This document shows positions 1 to 4,937 of a stretch of 5,118 nt of DNA, piece after piece. Source of the DNA: Akkermansiaceae bacterium (GTDB lineage Bacteria; Verrucomicrobiota; Verrucomicrobiia; Verrucomicrobiales; Akkermansiaceae); NCBI GenBank assembly GCA_018676385.1, contig JABHEX010000064.1:1-5118 (forward strand), in the 5' to 3' direction. The translations under genes were made by a program, and so were the position numbers. Under the pieces are notes generated by a model that saw only the letters and a program-made list of their open reading frames with translations, searched no databases and was not told the DNA's origin. Every line of letters begins with the position of its first letter. Positions within the stretch are counted from its first letter, which is position 1.

Positions 1-4
1 CTTT

Positions 5-123
5 GCAGAACGTATAGCTCAACCGACCCCGGGACAACAGCCGAATCACCAAAAACGATCATTCACTCTATCAGATTGGGCTGTCGTGGACGGTGAGGGG
101 TCGGATGCAGCGACTTGTTGGGC
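5..123 (-). repeat. attC site of cassette 1 (toxin-antitoxin cassette)
   Basis: On the plus strand the site begins GCAGAAC (5-11) and ends GTTGGGC (117-123), with inward arms that can pair imperfectly, for example CGACCCC near 24-30 with GGGGTCG near 97-103. On the minus strand it reads GCCCAACAAGTCG at the start and ACGTTCTGC at the end, which is standard attC polarity. The 111 bases from 9 to 119 are the same as in the site at 677-795. The toxin stop codon directly abuts the right core. Confidence 0.93.
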
Positions 124-423
124 CTATTTTTTTCTTCGCAGCCCAAAACTCGGATGACGCCTATCGTGCCTCAATACTGCAATCCAAACAATCTCATCGT
201 CCGCTTCGTAAAGGAAATGGTATGGGAATGATTTCAATGACACCCTACGCAGTCCGCCATCGGAAAAATGATGCCCTTGGGGATTCTTCATGATGGCCGA
301 AACCGCTGCCTCCACCTCGCTGAAAAATCGGTCTCCTAACTTCGCTCCCCCCTCACTGTCATAGTGATCGAGGGCAGACCGTAAGTCTCGCTGTATAAGA
401 CGATGGTAAATAAGCTGAGGCAT
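124..423 (-). CDS. RelE/ParE-family toxin of a type II toxin-antitoxin pair
   Basis: This 99-residue protein has the size and layout of the ParE branch of the RelE/ParE superfamily. An N-terminal strand is followed by a helical region containing DRFFSEVEAAVSAIMKNP (about 31-48), which matches the family's RF-x-E...I..NP pattern. Then come LRRVSLKSFPYHFLYE (about 58-73) and IVWIAVLRHDRRHP (about 78-91), corresponding to the G-x-RR...FPY..xY and V-x-H..R-x-P strands. Family members poison DNA gyrase (ParE) or cut mRNA on the ribosome (RelE); the sequence alone does not decide which. The ATG follows the antitoxin stop codon with no gap, and GGGAGA at 427-432 is a usable ribosome binding site. 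The two genes form a translationally coupled antitoxin-first operon in one cassette. The stop codon touches the attC core. The superfamily call is firm; the target is inferred. Confidence 0.9.
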   Translation of the reverse strand: MPQLIYHRLIQRDLRSALDHYDSEGGAKLGDRFFSEVEAAVSAIMKNPQGHHFSDGGLRRVSLKSFPYHFLYEADDEIVWIAVLRHDRRHPSFGLRRKK

Positions 424-633
424 CTATCTCCCAAGGCCTGCTTTGATCTGCTCCCATGAACGTCCTACCGAGGGGTCACGCTGCATCTCATCAAGGCGGC
501 GGCGTGCCTCAGCTGAGCCGTCGTCACGATCAGAAAGCACGACCGGTAGCGATTCAAGCAAATCTGCGGCGAGTCTTGCGCGCTGATCTTCCGGCAACGT
601 CAGCGCCTCCTGTTGTATCTCCGTAGCATTCAT
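424..633 (-). CDS. Antitoxin, TIGR02574/PF09720-like addiction module component
   Basis: The protein has 69 residues and is acidic to amphipathic. Its N-terminal part matches the antitoxin family with the pattern eAl.Lp..eR..La..Ll.SL: EALTLPEDQRARLAADLLES is at about 9-28. The C-terminal part, EARRRLDEMQRDPSVGRSWE (about 42-61), resembles the segment that wraps the partner toxin. Such antitoxins neutralise RelE/ParE-type toxins and often repress their own operon. It precedes the toxin directly (TAGATG junction), the usual order. Its ATG lies only six bases after a near-consensus -10 box, so the transcript may start at or next to the A of the start codon and be leaderless. No DNA-binding fold is obvious to the eye, so autoregulation is an inference. 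Confidence 0.88.
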   Translation of the reverse strand: MNATEIQQEALTLPEDQRARLAADLLESLPVVLSDRDDGSAEARRRLDEMQRDPSVGRSWEQIKAGLGR

Positions 634-639
634 GGGGTG

Positions 640-667
640 ATTATACCCTGTGCGCTGATTTTGTCAG
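640..667 (-). promoter_or_regulatory. Sigma-70-type promoter of the toxin-antitoxin cassette
   Basis: Read on the minus strand, CTGACA (662-667) is followed after 16 bases by a perfect TATAAT (640-645). The expected transcription start falls at about base 633, the A of the antitoxin ATG. Two small inverted repeats overlap the boxes: CTGA-caaaa-TCAG over the -35 and GGGT-ataatc-ACCC over the -10. Either could be part of an operator for the toxin-antitoxin complex, but that is a guess. Toxin-antitoxin cassettes in other large integrons are known to carry their own promoters. Confidence 0.78.
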
Positions 668-676
668 CTTATTATT

Positions 677-795
677 GCCCAACGTATAGCTCAACCGACC
701 CCGGGACAACAGCCGAATCACCAAAAACGATCATTCACTCTATCAGATTGGGCTGTCGTGGACGGTGAGGGGTCGGATGCAGCGACTTGTTCGAC
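677..795 (-). repeat. attC site of cassette 2
   Basis: The site begins GCCCAAC (677-683) and ends GTTCGAC (789-795) on the plus strand. Apart from these outer core bases it is the same as the site at 5-123 over 111 bases. The stop codon of the zinc-ribbon gene lies four bases beyond the right core. The left core also forms the 5' edge of the toxin-antitoxin cassette. Confidence 0.93.
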
Positions 796-799
796 CACA

Positions 800-1219
800 T
801 TATGGCTTCCGAAAGTAACCTTTGGAAACTGACCATAATGCCCACATGCTCAATGCACCATACAGAATCATCATAATCAAAATCAGGATACTACCTCCCA
901 TAAGTTCAGGATCATCATCGACCACTGGACTTACCGACCCGAAAAATGATGAGATGAATGATACGATATACCATATAGCTCCGACAGCTGATGGTCCAAA
1001 ATATAACCATACACCCCAGAATATGACGGGTTTCGTTCGTGGACTGGTAACTGATGAGTAGGCAGAGCTTGAAGTTGTCCCCATCTCCCACGGTGAGGTT
1101 GAGGCAAAATCGTCAAGTGGAGATCTGCATTCGGCACACCTTGAAGCCCGTTCATTATTGGAATGCCCACATCGCACACAGATCAGCTCTATCAGGTTAT
1201 TTTCGCTGGATGGTTCCAT
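800..1219 (-). CDS. Zinc-ribbon protein with two membrane helices, function unknown
   Basis: The 139-residue protein starts with a zinc-ribbon-like motif, C14-x2-C17-x10-C28-x2-C31 (CVRCGH ... RCAECR), which should bind one zinc ion. A Ser/Thr-rich linker (about 39-62) follows, then two long hydrophobic segments: about 66-94 (GVWLYFGPSAVGAIWYIVSF) and about 108-131 (ILILIMMILYGALSMWALW). The acidic loop VVDDDPELM separates them. The ribbon is probably cytoplasmic, and the short tail KGYFRKP fits a positive-inside hairpin. Ribbons of this kind sit at the N-terminus of many small uncharacterised bacterial membrane proteins, and no specific function can be assigned. It is the only gene of its cassette. 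The ATG lies 13 bases inside the cassette edge after the A-rich leader AATAATAAGAATA, with no clear Shine-Dalgarno sequence. Confidence 0.82.
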   Translation of the reverse strand: MEPSSENNLIELICVRCGHSNNERASRCAECRSPLDDFASTSPWEMGTTSSSAYSSVTSPRTKPVIFWGVWLYFGPSAVGAIWYIVSFISSFFGSVSPVVDDDPELMGGSILILIMMILYGALSMWALWSVSKGYFRKP

Positions 1220-1232
1220 TATTCTTATTATT

Positions 1233-1359
1233 GCCCAACGTCAAAGGTCTGGCACCGGCTACCGGCGGCGCAGCCCCGACTGTGGTTCAATGATTGTAGC
1301 TGCGGTAATCATTCCGACTCGGAGCGGGTAGCCGGTTGTCCAGCACCGTCTTGTTCTGC
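1233..1359 (-). repeat. attC site of cassette 3, overlapping the gene end
   Basis: GCCCAAC (1233-1239) and GTTCTGC (1353-1359) bound a site of 127 bases. Its arms pair well: GGCACCGGCTACC near 1251-1263 is largely complementary to GGGTAGCCGGTTGTCC near 1326-1341. The sequence differs from the three sites at 5, 677 and 3026. The last part of the esterase-like gene runs into the site and stops at 1309-1311. Confidence 0.9.
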
Positions 1360-2223
1360 ATTCTGGTTTTCCTTTTCCGTTGTTGAGTCCATCCCATTCT
1401 TACCGTCTGCATGAACCTCTTCCAGCAACTGGATCATCTCCTTAGCATAACGCTCACCCAGGTCACGGTAGCCCTGACTATAGAAGAACATGCCATGCCC
1501 TTTAATCCCTTCAGTCGTGACGCAGGCCGTTAGGGGAATGACGTCGGCTTGCTTCACGATCATTTTGTTGAATGGAACGTAGTAGAGTTTGGCAAAGTCC
1601 GATTCGGTCTCAAGCTGACCGAAGACGACGGGAAGCGACTTGCCGCCAGCCAACTCCTTCCGCAGATTTTCAATCATCTCCGCGAGCACTTTGGGATATC
1701 GCTCTAATTGTCCTTCTTGAACCGCCTCCCCACCACCATGCCATAGCACTCCTTTGAGAACCGGTTTACCCGCTCCCTCGGGCTGGGAAGCAAGTGCTTG
1801 TTTCGTAATTCCAATCGCGGTCTTGATATATCGCCCCTGCCAATCTCGAGCATCCATCACATTGCGCGATGCATTGATGATTCCCACTCTAACCCCGGGA
1901 TTGGCCTTGGTGTATTCCTGTACAAAGCTGGGGCCAGGCCCAAGATGCCGATGAGCATTGTGCTTACGAATAAACGAATGGGGCGACATCCGACTGAACG
2001 GCGGCCGTGCCTCAACCCATGACTTGGCGCGGCTGTCCCACATCAGCGCGTCTCCGCAGGCCTCGATGTCCCGCTCTTTCACATGGCCTTTGCCTTCCAT
2101 ATTGATCCCACCGATGAAGAGGAATAGGTGAAGGGGCGGGTCGTCTTTTGCATTAGCTGCAGAGAAAAGAGGAAGAATCAATAGGCTGAGTAGGCCAATC
2201 CTGGCTTTGATGTTTAGTTTCAT
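1309..2223 (-). CDS. Exported sialate O-acetylesterase-like (SASA/CE6-type) protein, probably catalytically dead
   Basis: The 304-residue protein has a signal peptide (LLSLLILPLFSAANA, cleavage after about A25) and then a domain resembling the sialate O-acetylesterase / carbohydrate esterase 6 type of SGNH hydrolases. The blocks are recognisable in order. FIGGINMEG (36-44) stands where the family has AGQSNMEG. GPGPSFVQEY...VGIINASRNVMDARDW is at about 95-128. GVLWHGGGEA (158-167) stands where WHQGE is usual. GMFFYSQGYRDLGERYA (244-260) stands where VHF...G.RELGRRYA is usual. The nucleophile serine is Ile40, the Gln before it is Gly39, and the catalytic His is probably Phe. A binding or scaffold role is therefore more likely than esterase activity. 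The polar tail after about 272 is partly encoded by the attC. The ATG has no clear ribosome binding site. It is the longest gene in the window. Confidence 0.82.
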   Translation of the reverse strand: MKLNIKARIGLLSLLILPLFSAANAKDDPPLHLFLFIGGINMEGKGHVKERDIEACGDALMWDSRAKSWVEARPPFSRMSPHSFIRKHNAHRHLGPGPSFVQEYTKANPGVRVGIINASRNVMDARDWQGRYIKTAIGITKQALASQPEGAGKPVLKGVLWHGGGEAVQEGQLERYPKVLAEMIENLRKELAGGKSLPVVFGQLETESDFAKLYYVPFNKMIVKQADVIPLTACVTTEGIKGHGMFFYSQGYRDLGERYAKEMIQLLEEVHADGKNGMDSTTEKENQNAEQDGAGQPATRSESE

Positions 2224-2443
2224 GGTATTTGTATGTTTTGAGTTCTTTGCCGAAACCGGCCTTCACAAAAGCCTTCGTTTATGACAACGGATTGGATTCA
2301 ATAAATTTCACAATTTAGGCGATGGGATTGATTTTGGCCGGCGAAAGTAATGTTTAACTAATTAGCATGGGCATCCAGTGGCTCGGGAGCCCCCCTCGAC
2401 CATCGTCGCCATAGGGTAACGGTCGTATCTCTCTTCATTCTCA
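2224..2443 (-). other. Long 5' leader of cassette 3
   Basis: About 220 bases separate the cassette edge from the start of the esterase-like gene, far more than in the other cassettes. The leader is AT-rich in its gene-proximal half. It contains a small perfect hairpin, GCCG-gttt-CGGC at 2249-2260, and a GC-rich palindrome GGCTC-gg-GAGCC at 2380-2391. I see no convincing -35/-10 pair, although a native promoter captured with the gene would be a natural reason for the length. A possible 26-codon open frame fills its upstream half and is listed separately. Confidence 0.55.
2358..2438 (-). CDS. Possible 26-residue small ORF in the cassette 3 leader
   Basis: An ATG at 2436-2438, six bases inside the cassette edge, opens a frame of 26 codons ending in TAG at 2358-2360. 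It encodes a short basic, Trp- and Pro-containing peptide (MKRDTTVTLWRRWSRG, then APEPLDAHAN). GAGA just upstream of the ATG is at best a partial Shine-Dalgarno sequence and is placed too close. The position mirrors that of the first genes in other cassettes, so translation is possible. The length is within what chance allows, and the frame covers a GC-rich palindrome that may be the real functional element. A leader peptide or a random frame are equally plausible. Confidence 0.25.
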   Translation of the reverse strand: MKRDTTVTLWRRWSRGAPEPLDAHAN

Positions 2444-2569
2444 GCAGAACGTCAGAGTCATCCTACGCCTGACCGAGGGCGCGCTCCGACTTCTGGATTA
2501 AGGGTTGGAATTATCATTCGATTTTGACTCGGGGCGGGTAGTGGATTGGTGTGCGCTGCCTTGTTCTGC
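2444..2569 (-). repeat. attC site of cassette 4
   Basis: GCAGAAC (2444-2450) and GTTCTGC (2563-2569) bound 126 bases and are themselves exact complements. The arms pair with several bulges: ATCCTACGCC on the left corresponds to GGCGGGTAGTGGAT-like sequence on the right. The right arm (GCGGGTAGTGGATTGGTGTG) resembles that of the site at 4246-4369, so the two are probably of one attC subfamily. Confidence 0.85.
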
Positions 2570-2607
2570 GGTTTTGGTGGGCGCTCAAAAGAACGACTCG
2601 CTTCGCC

Positions 2608-2982
2608 TCATTTAATCTGGGTCACCCTCTTTGTGGTCAGGTTGAAAACAAACACTCTGGATTTTTCGTCAGACATTACCAGCAAGTTATGACTTTTGTC
2701 GAAGGAGAGGGTCTTAATGAAGACATCCTGAACACATTGCTCCAACCCCTTATCGTAATCGGTCTTGTAGATCTGGATCCGCCACAAAAGCTTCTTGGTT
2801 TTAGGGTGGCGTGCTTCAACCACTCCACCGTTCTGGGTATCATTAAGATACGCGAAGTGGGGCACAGAGAATACGGCCTTGTCCGTTGCAATAGGTGGGA
2901 CTTCTTCAGGCGCATTTCTTTTGGCCATCACGTTGGAGGCTAGGAGAAGAACGAAAGTGGTCGTGTAAAATATATTTCTCAT
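2608..2982 (-). CDS. Small exported protein, possible beta-propeller fragment
   Basis: With the start at 2982 the product has 124 residues: a signal peptide (MRNIFYTTTFVLLLASNVMA, cleavage after about residue 20) and a mature part of about 104. The mature part contains strand-turn repeats of the kind seen in WD40/PQQ-like propellers, such as GVVEARHPKTKKLLWRI and NLLVMSDEKSRVFVFNLTTK. There are only one or two blades, too few for a closed propeller, so it would need to oligomerise or is a truncated relative. The protein type reminds me of small hypothetical proteins of Verrucomicrobiota, from memory only. An in-frame ATG at 3018 would put 12 polar residues before the signal peptide. I prefer 2982 because AGG at 2987-2989 can act as a weak ribosome binding site and the signal peptide then starts cleanly. 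It is alone in its cassette, with 38 noncoding bases before the attC. Confidence 0.78.
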   Translation of the reverse strand: MRNIFYTTTFVLLLASNVMAKRNAPEEVPPIATDKAVFSVPHFAYLNDTQNGGVVEARHPKTKKLLWRIQIYKTDYDKGLEQCVQDVFIKTLSFDKSHNLLVMSDEKSRVFVFNLTTKRVTQIK

Positions 2983-3025
2983 GCTACCTATTGTGTGAGT
3001 TCTCCCATTTTGTGACATTTTTTAT

Positions 3026-3143
3026 GCAGAACGTATAGCTCAACCGACCCCGGGACAACAGCCGAATCACCGAAAACCATCCTCCGCTCTATCAAGATCG
3101 GCGTCGTGGACGGTGAGGGGTCGGATGCAGCGACTTGTTAGGC
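3026..3143 (-). repeat. attC site of cassette 5
   Basis: GCAGAAC (3026-3032) and GTTAGGC (3137-3143) bound 118 bases. The outer arms are the same as in the sites at 5 and 677 (ACGTATAGCTCAACCGACCC on the left, GAGGGGTCGGATGCAGCGAC on the right). The central loop region, about 3072-3102, carries several substitutions and small length changes. The stop codon of the lipoprotein gene directly follows the right core. Confidence 0.93.
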
Positions 3144-3794
3144 TCATTTTTCTTGAACTACTTTCCACGCACTATTTTCTATGCGTAGCTGAATCGTGCG
3201 ATGGTTCATCTGCCCTTTTGAATAGCCTATGATCGCAAAGCACTCATCATTGGACTCTAAAGAGAAACCACGATCTACCAGATTCTTTTTGATCACAGGA
3301 TCAACAGTGTTCATAGTCGTAATGATCAGCTTCTCCTTATCAAAGGCAACGTTGGCTTGTGCGTAATCTCGGGCTGCATCTAATGCTCCCTTATCGGCAA
3401 CCTTATCCCAACGATTTAAAAAGCTTAAAGATCGTTTGTCGGAAAGAAGGTTGAGTGTACCATTAAAACCTTTGCCTTTACCTTTTAGGGTTTTCGCTGA
3501 AGGGTCGTAAACGAATAGCATGGTATCTGATGTGTTGCCATCGCCGAACAACCCTTCAATAGAAATTGTTTTATCTTTTTCGGAATAATTCCACGTTCTG
3601 ACGGGAGCACTTGCAACTGCTCCAGAAAGAAAACCAGCTCCATTACGCCCCAAAGTTACAGTAACAGTTTGAAAGCCTTCAGCTTGATTGCTATATACTC
3701 CAACTAGAGATGCAGGATTATTCTGTTCTTGTTTTCCTTTGCAGGACAGAAACAGCAGAGGAACAAAGGAAAGTAATATTGCATGTGTCTTCAT
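3144..3794 (-). CDS. Probable lipoprotein of unknown function
   Basis: Starting at the ATG at 3792-3794, the product has 216 residues with a lipoprotein-type signal: a basic start, the hydrophobic stretch AILLSFVPLLFLS and Cys18 followed by KGK. Phe at -3 is not the ideal lipobox residue, but FLSC is accepted in many Gram-negative phyla. The mature part begins with a Gln/Asn-rich linker (about 21-28). A beta-rich domain follows (about 30-130: GVYSNQAEGFQTVTVTLG, SISIEG-like strands, GFNGTLNLLSDKRSLSF), then a helical/mixed C-terminal part (KGALDAARDYAQANVAF, then strands to the end). I do not recognise the family. A TTG start at 3809 is open but would lie in the attC core, and the signal peptide argues for 3794. 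The ATG lies only about 10 bases inside the cassette, with no Shine-Dalgarno sequence and no room for a promoter. Confidence 0.82.
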   Translation of the reverse strand: MKTHAILLSFVPLLFLSCKGKQEQNNPASLVGVYSNQAEGFQTVTVTLGRNGAGFLSGAVASAPVRTWNYSEKDKTISIEGLFGDGNTSDTMLFVYDPSAKTLKGKGKGFNGTLNLLSDKRSLSFLNRWDKVADKGALDAARDYAQANVAFDKEKLIITTMNTVDPVIKKNLVDRGFSLESNDECFAIIGYSKGQMNHRTIQLRIENSAWKVVQEK

Positions 3795-3803
3795 GATTTT
3801 ATT

Positions 3804-3932
3804 GCCCAACGTCGAAGCGCAGGCGACCCTACCAGCGAGGGCGAGCGTCGGACGCAGGGTTGGGGTTTGAATTACGGGAGATCATCGAAACTAGGCGGCT
3901 GGTAGGGGTCGGTCTGACGCGGCTTGTTCGCC
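3804..3932 (-). repeat. attC site of cassette 6
   Basis: GCCCAAC (3804-3810) and GTTCGCC (3926-3932) bound 129 bases, the longest site here. CGACCCTACCAGC on the left pairs with GCTGGTAGGGGTCG on the right. The sequence between the arms is unlike the other sites. The stop codon of the following gene is one base beyond the right core. Confidence 0.9.
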
Positions 3933-3933
3933 T

Positions 3934-4236
3934 CTATTTTTGGTTACGCTCGATTCGGGAGAACGCCCTTCGGCCTCGTCTCTCATAGAGGGAAACATCC
4001 TGGTCAGTCATTTTCGTCTTCCACGCACGTCGCCTAGAAACAAGATACAAACCCGCTTTTGTGCAGAGCAGGAGGTGATTTTTCGTAGAATCCACCATCA
4101 GGTCATCATGGCTTTCTAGCACTTTATTCCTTGCGCGTTGAATACTCTTTACGCGCTCAGTATCCGACTTGTCCCAGAAGAGTATGATGTCTCCGATCAA
4201 GTCAGCAACTGGATCAAGGATGAAGGATAGTAGCAT
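3934..4236 (-). CDS. Unknown 100-residue basic protein
   Basis: The preferred ATG at 4234-4236 gives 100 residues. A hydrophobic start (MLLSFILDPVADLIGDIILF) is followed by a charged, helical part rich in Arg and Lys (SIQRARNKVLESHDDLMVD, SRRRAWKTKMTDQDVSLYER, RGRRAFSRIERNQK). The start could be a short membrane-associating helix but is interrupted by Asp and Pro, so it is not a clear signal peptide. No known family or motif is evident. An upstream in-frame GTG at 4261-4263 would place the first nine codons across the neighbouring attC; the ATG lies just inside the cassette edge, as in other cassettes, with AAAGAA as a weak ribosome binding site. The gene fills its cassette from edge to edge. 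Gene reality is supported mainly by position and orientation. Confidence 0.68.
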   Translation of the reverse strand: MLLSFILDPVADLIGDIILFWDKSDTERVKSIQRARNKVLESHDDLMVDSTKNHLLLCTKAGLYLVSRRRAWKTKMTDQDVSLYERRGRRAFSRIERNQK

Positions 4237-4245
4237 GGGTTCTTT

Positions 4246-4369
4246 GGCGAACGTAAAGGCCACCCACCCGCTACCAGGGGCGATCTTCGGCGAAGGGGTT
4301 ATGGATTAGAACGATCATAAAATCAACTACTCAGCGGGTAGCGGGTTGGTGTGCGCCGACTTGTTCGGC
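4246..4369 (-). repeat. attC site of cassette 7
   Basis: GGCGAAC (4246-4252) and GTTCGGC (4363-4369) bound 124 bases. CCCACCCGCTACC near 4262-4274 pairs with GGGTAGCGGGTTGG near 4335-4349. A second copy of the right core with its flanks (CTTGTTCGGCTTG) follows at 4390-4402, so the outer right boundary is ambiguous. Confidence 0.88.
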
Positions 4370-4389
4370 TTGATCTGGTAACGCTGTAT

Positions 4390-4402
4390 CTTGTTCGGCT
4401 TG
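4390..4402. repeat. Second copy of the attC core segment
   Basis: The 13 bases CTTGTTCGGCTTG at 4360-4372 recur exactly at 4390-4402, 30 bases later, between the attC and the end of the next gene. The bases outside the 13-mer do not match. The copy contains a full GTTCGGC core (4393-4399), but a short distance to its left there is no second stem of its own. Confidence 0.85.
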
Positions 4403-4418
4403 TTTTCTTCTCAGCCGT

Positions 4419-4928
4419 TTAAAACCCTATGAGCTTTCTCGACTGTTTCTTAGTCACAATGATGAGTTGTTTATTCACCACATCGTATTTTGCAAGGTTA
4501 CCATCATTACGCAGCCAACGGTTCTCACCATGAGACTTCCAGCTCAGTTTGGCTCCTGTAGAATCGACTGCATGACGAGATAACAATTCTTGAATTTCTA
4601 TGTCCTTCAACTTAGCTAGAACAAGCCCCTTTTGGTCACGAGCTTTGTAAGCCGTCACAAATTCAGTAGGGTCTGAGGCACGCAAATAAGTTAAATGTGT
4701 GACCTTGGGCATACGATAACATACTTCTAAAAAGTATTCTCCGGTATAATACAGAGATGATGCTGGACCTGAGTATATAGACTCACCTAAAGCCTTACTT
4801 ACATTAGATCGAAGTGATTCTAATTGGGGCACGCCTTTTGCAACAGGAATCTTTTTCGCTATCACCTCAGCCCGAACAAGTGGTTGAAATATTGACAGAA
4901 GGACAATTATTCGTAGTAGAGTGATCAT
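4419..4928 (-). CDS. Secreted protein of unknown function
   Basis: From the ATG at 4926-4928 the product has 169 residues. A signal peptide (MITLLRIIVLLSIFQPLVRA, cleavage after about residue 20) precedes a mixed alpha/beta mature part of about 149 residues with no motif that I recognise. It includes one Cys in EVCYRMP and a basic C-terminus ending KKQSRKLIGF. Export to the periplasm or outside is the only supported inference. A TTG at 4947-4949 is in frame but lies in the attC core, and it would put seven extra residues (MTFGNNN) before the signal peptide. The ATG follows the A-rich leader GGCAATAATAAT with no Shine-Dalgarno sequence. It is the only gene in cassette 7, with about 50 noncoding bases between its stop codon and the attC. 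Confidence 0.78.
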   Translation of the reverse strand: MITLLRIIVLLSIFQPLVRAEVIAKKIPVAKGVPQLESLRSNVSKALGESIYSGPASSLYYTGEYFLEVCYRMPKVTHLTYLRASDPTEFVTAYKARDQKGLVLAKLKDIEIQELLSRHAVDSTGAKLSWKSHGENRWLRNDGNLAKYDVVNKQLIIVTKKQSRKLIGF

Positions 4929-4937
4929 ATTATTATT

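Noticed and set aside
93..293. Plus-strand open frame of 66 codons beginning in the attC
   Set aside because: It overlaps the well-recognised toxin gene on the other strand and starts within the recombination site.
822..1414. Several plus-strand open frames of 79-83 codons and a second minus-strand frame at 931-1179
   Set aside because: They overlap the zinc-ribbon gene or the attC at 1233-1359, show low-complexity or unlikely composition, and do not respect the cassette boundaries.
2224..2443. Sigma-70 promoter in the long leader of cassette 3
   Set aside because: Some AT-rich hexamers occur, such as TTGTGA and CATAAA, but no pair has both reasonable matches and a 15-19 base spacing.
2551..2943. 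Open frame of 130 codons on the plus strand
   Set aside because: It lies opposite the exported protein gene at 2608-2982, starts inside an attC, has no recognisable protein features and runs against the direction of every cassette gene. The minus-strand frame has a clean signal peptide.
1..3143. Three near-identical repeats of about 119 bases considered as a CRISPR, REP-type or insertion element
   Set aside because: Their ends are integron core sites, their spacing equals gene-sized cassettes, and no transposase or short spacers are present. They are attC sites.
3792..3809. Upstream TTG start for the lipoprotein gene
   Set aside because: It lies in the attC core and would add five residues in front of a clean lipoprotein signal.
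4234..4263. Upstream GTG start for the 100-residue protein
   Set aside because: It lies within the neighbouring cassette's attC, so it would not travel with the cassette; the ATG at 4234-4236 lies inside the cassette edge.
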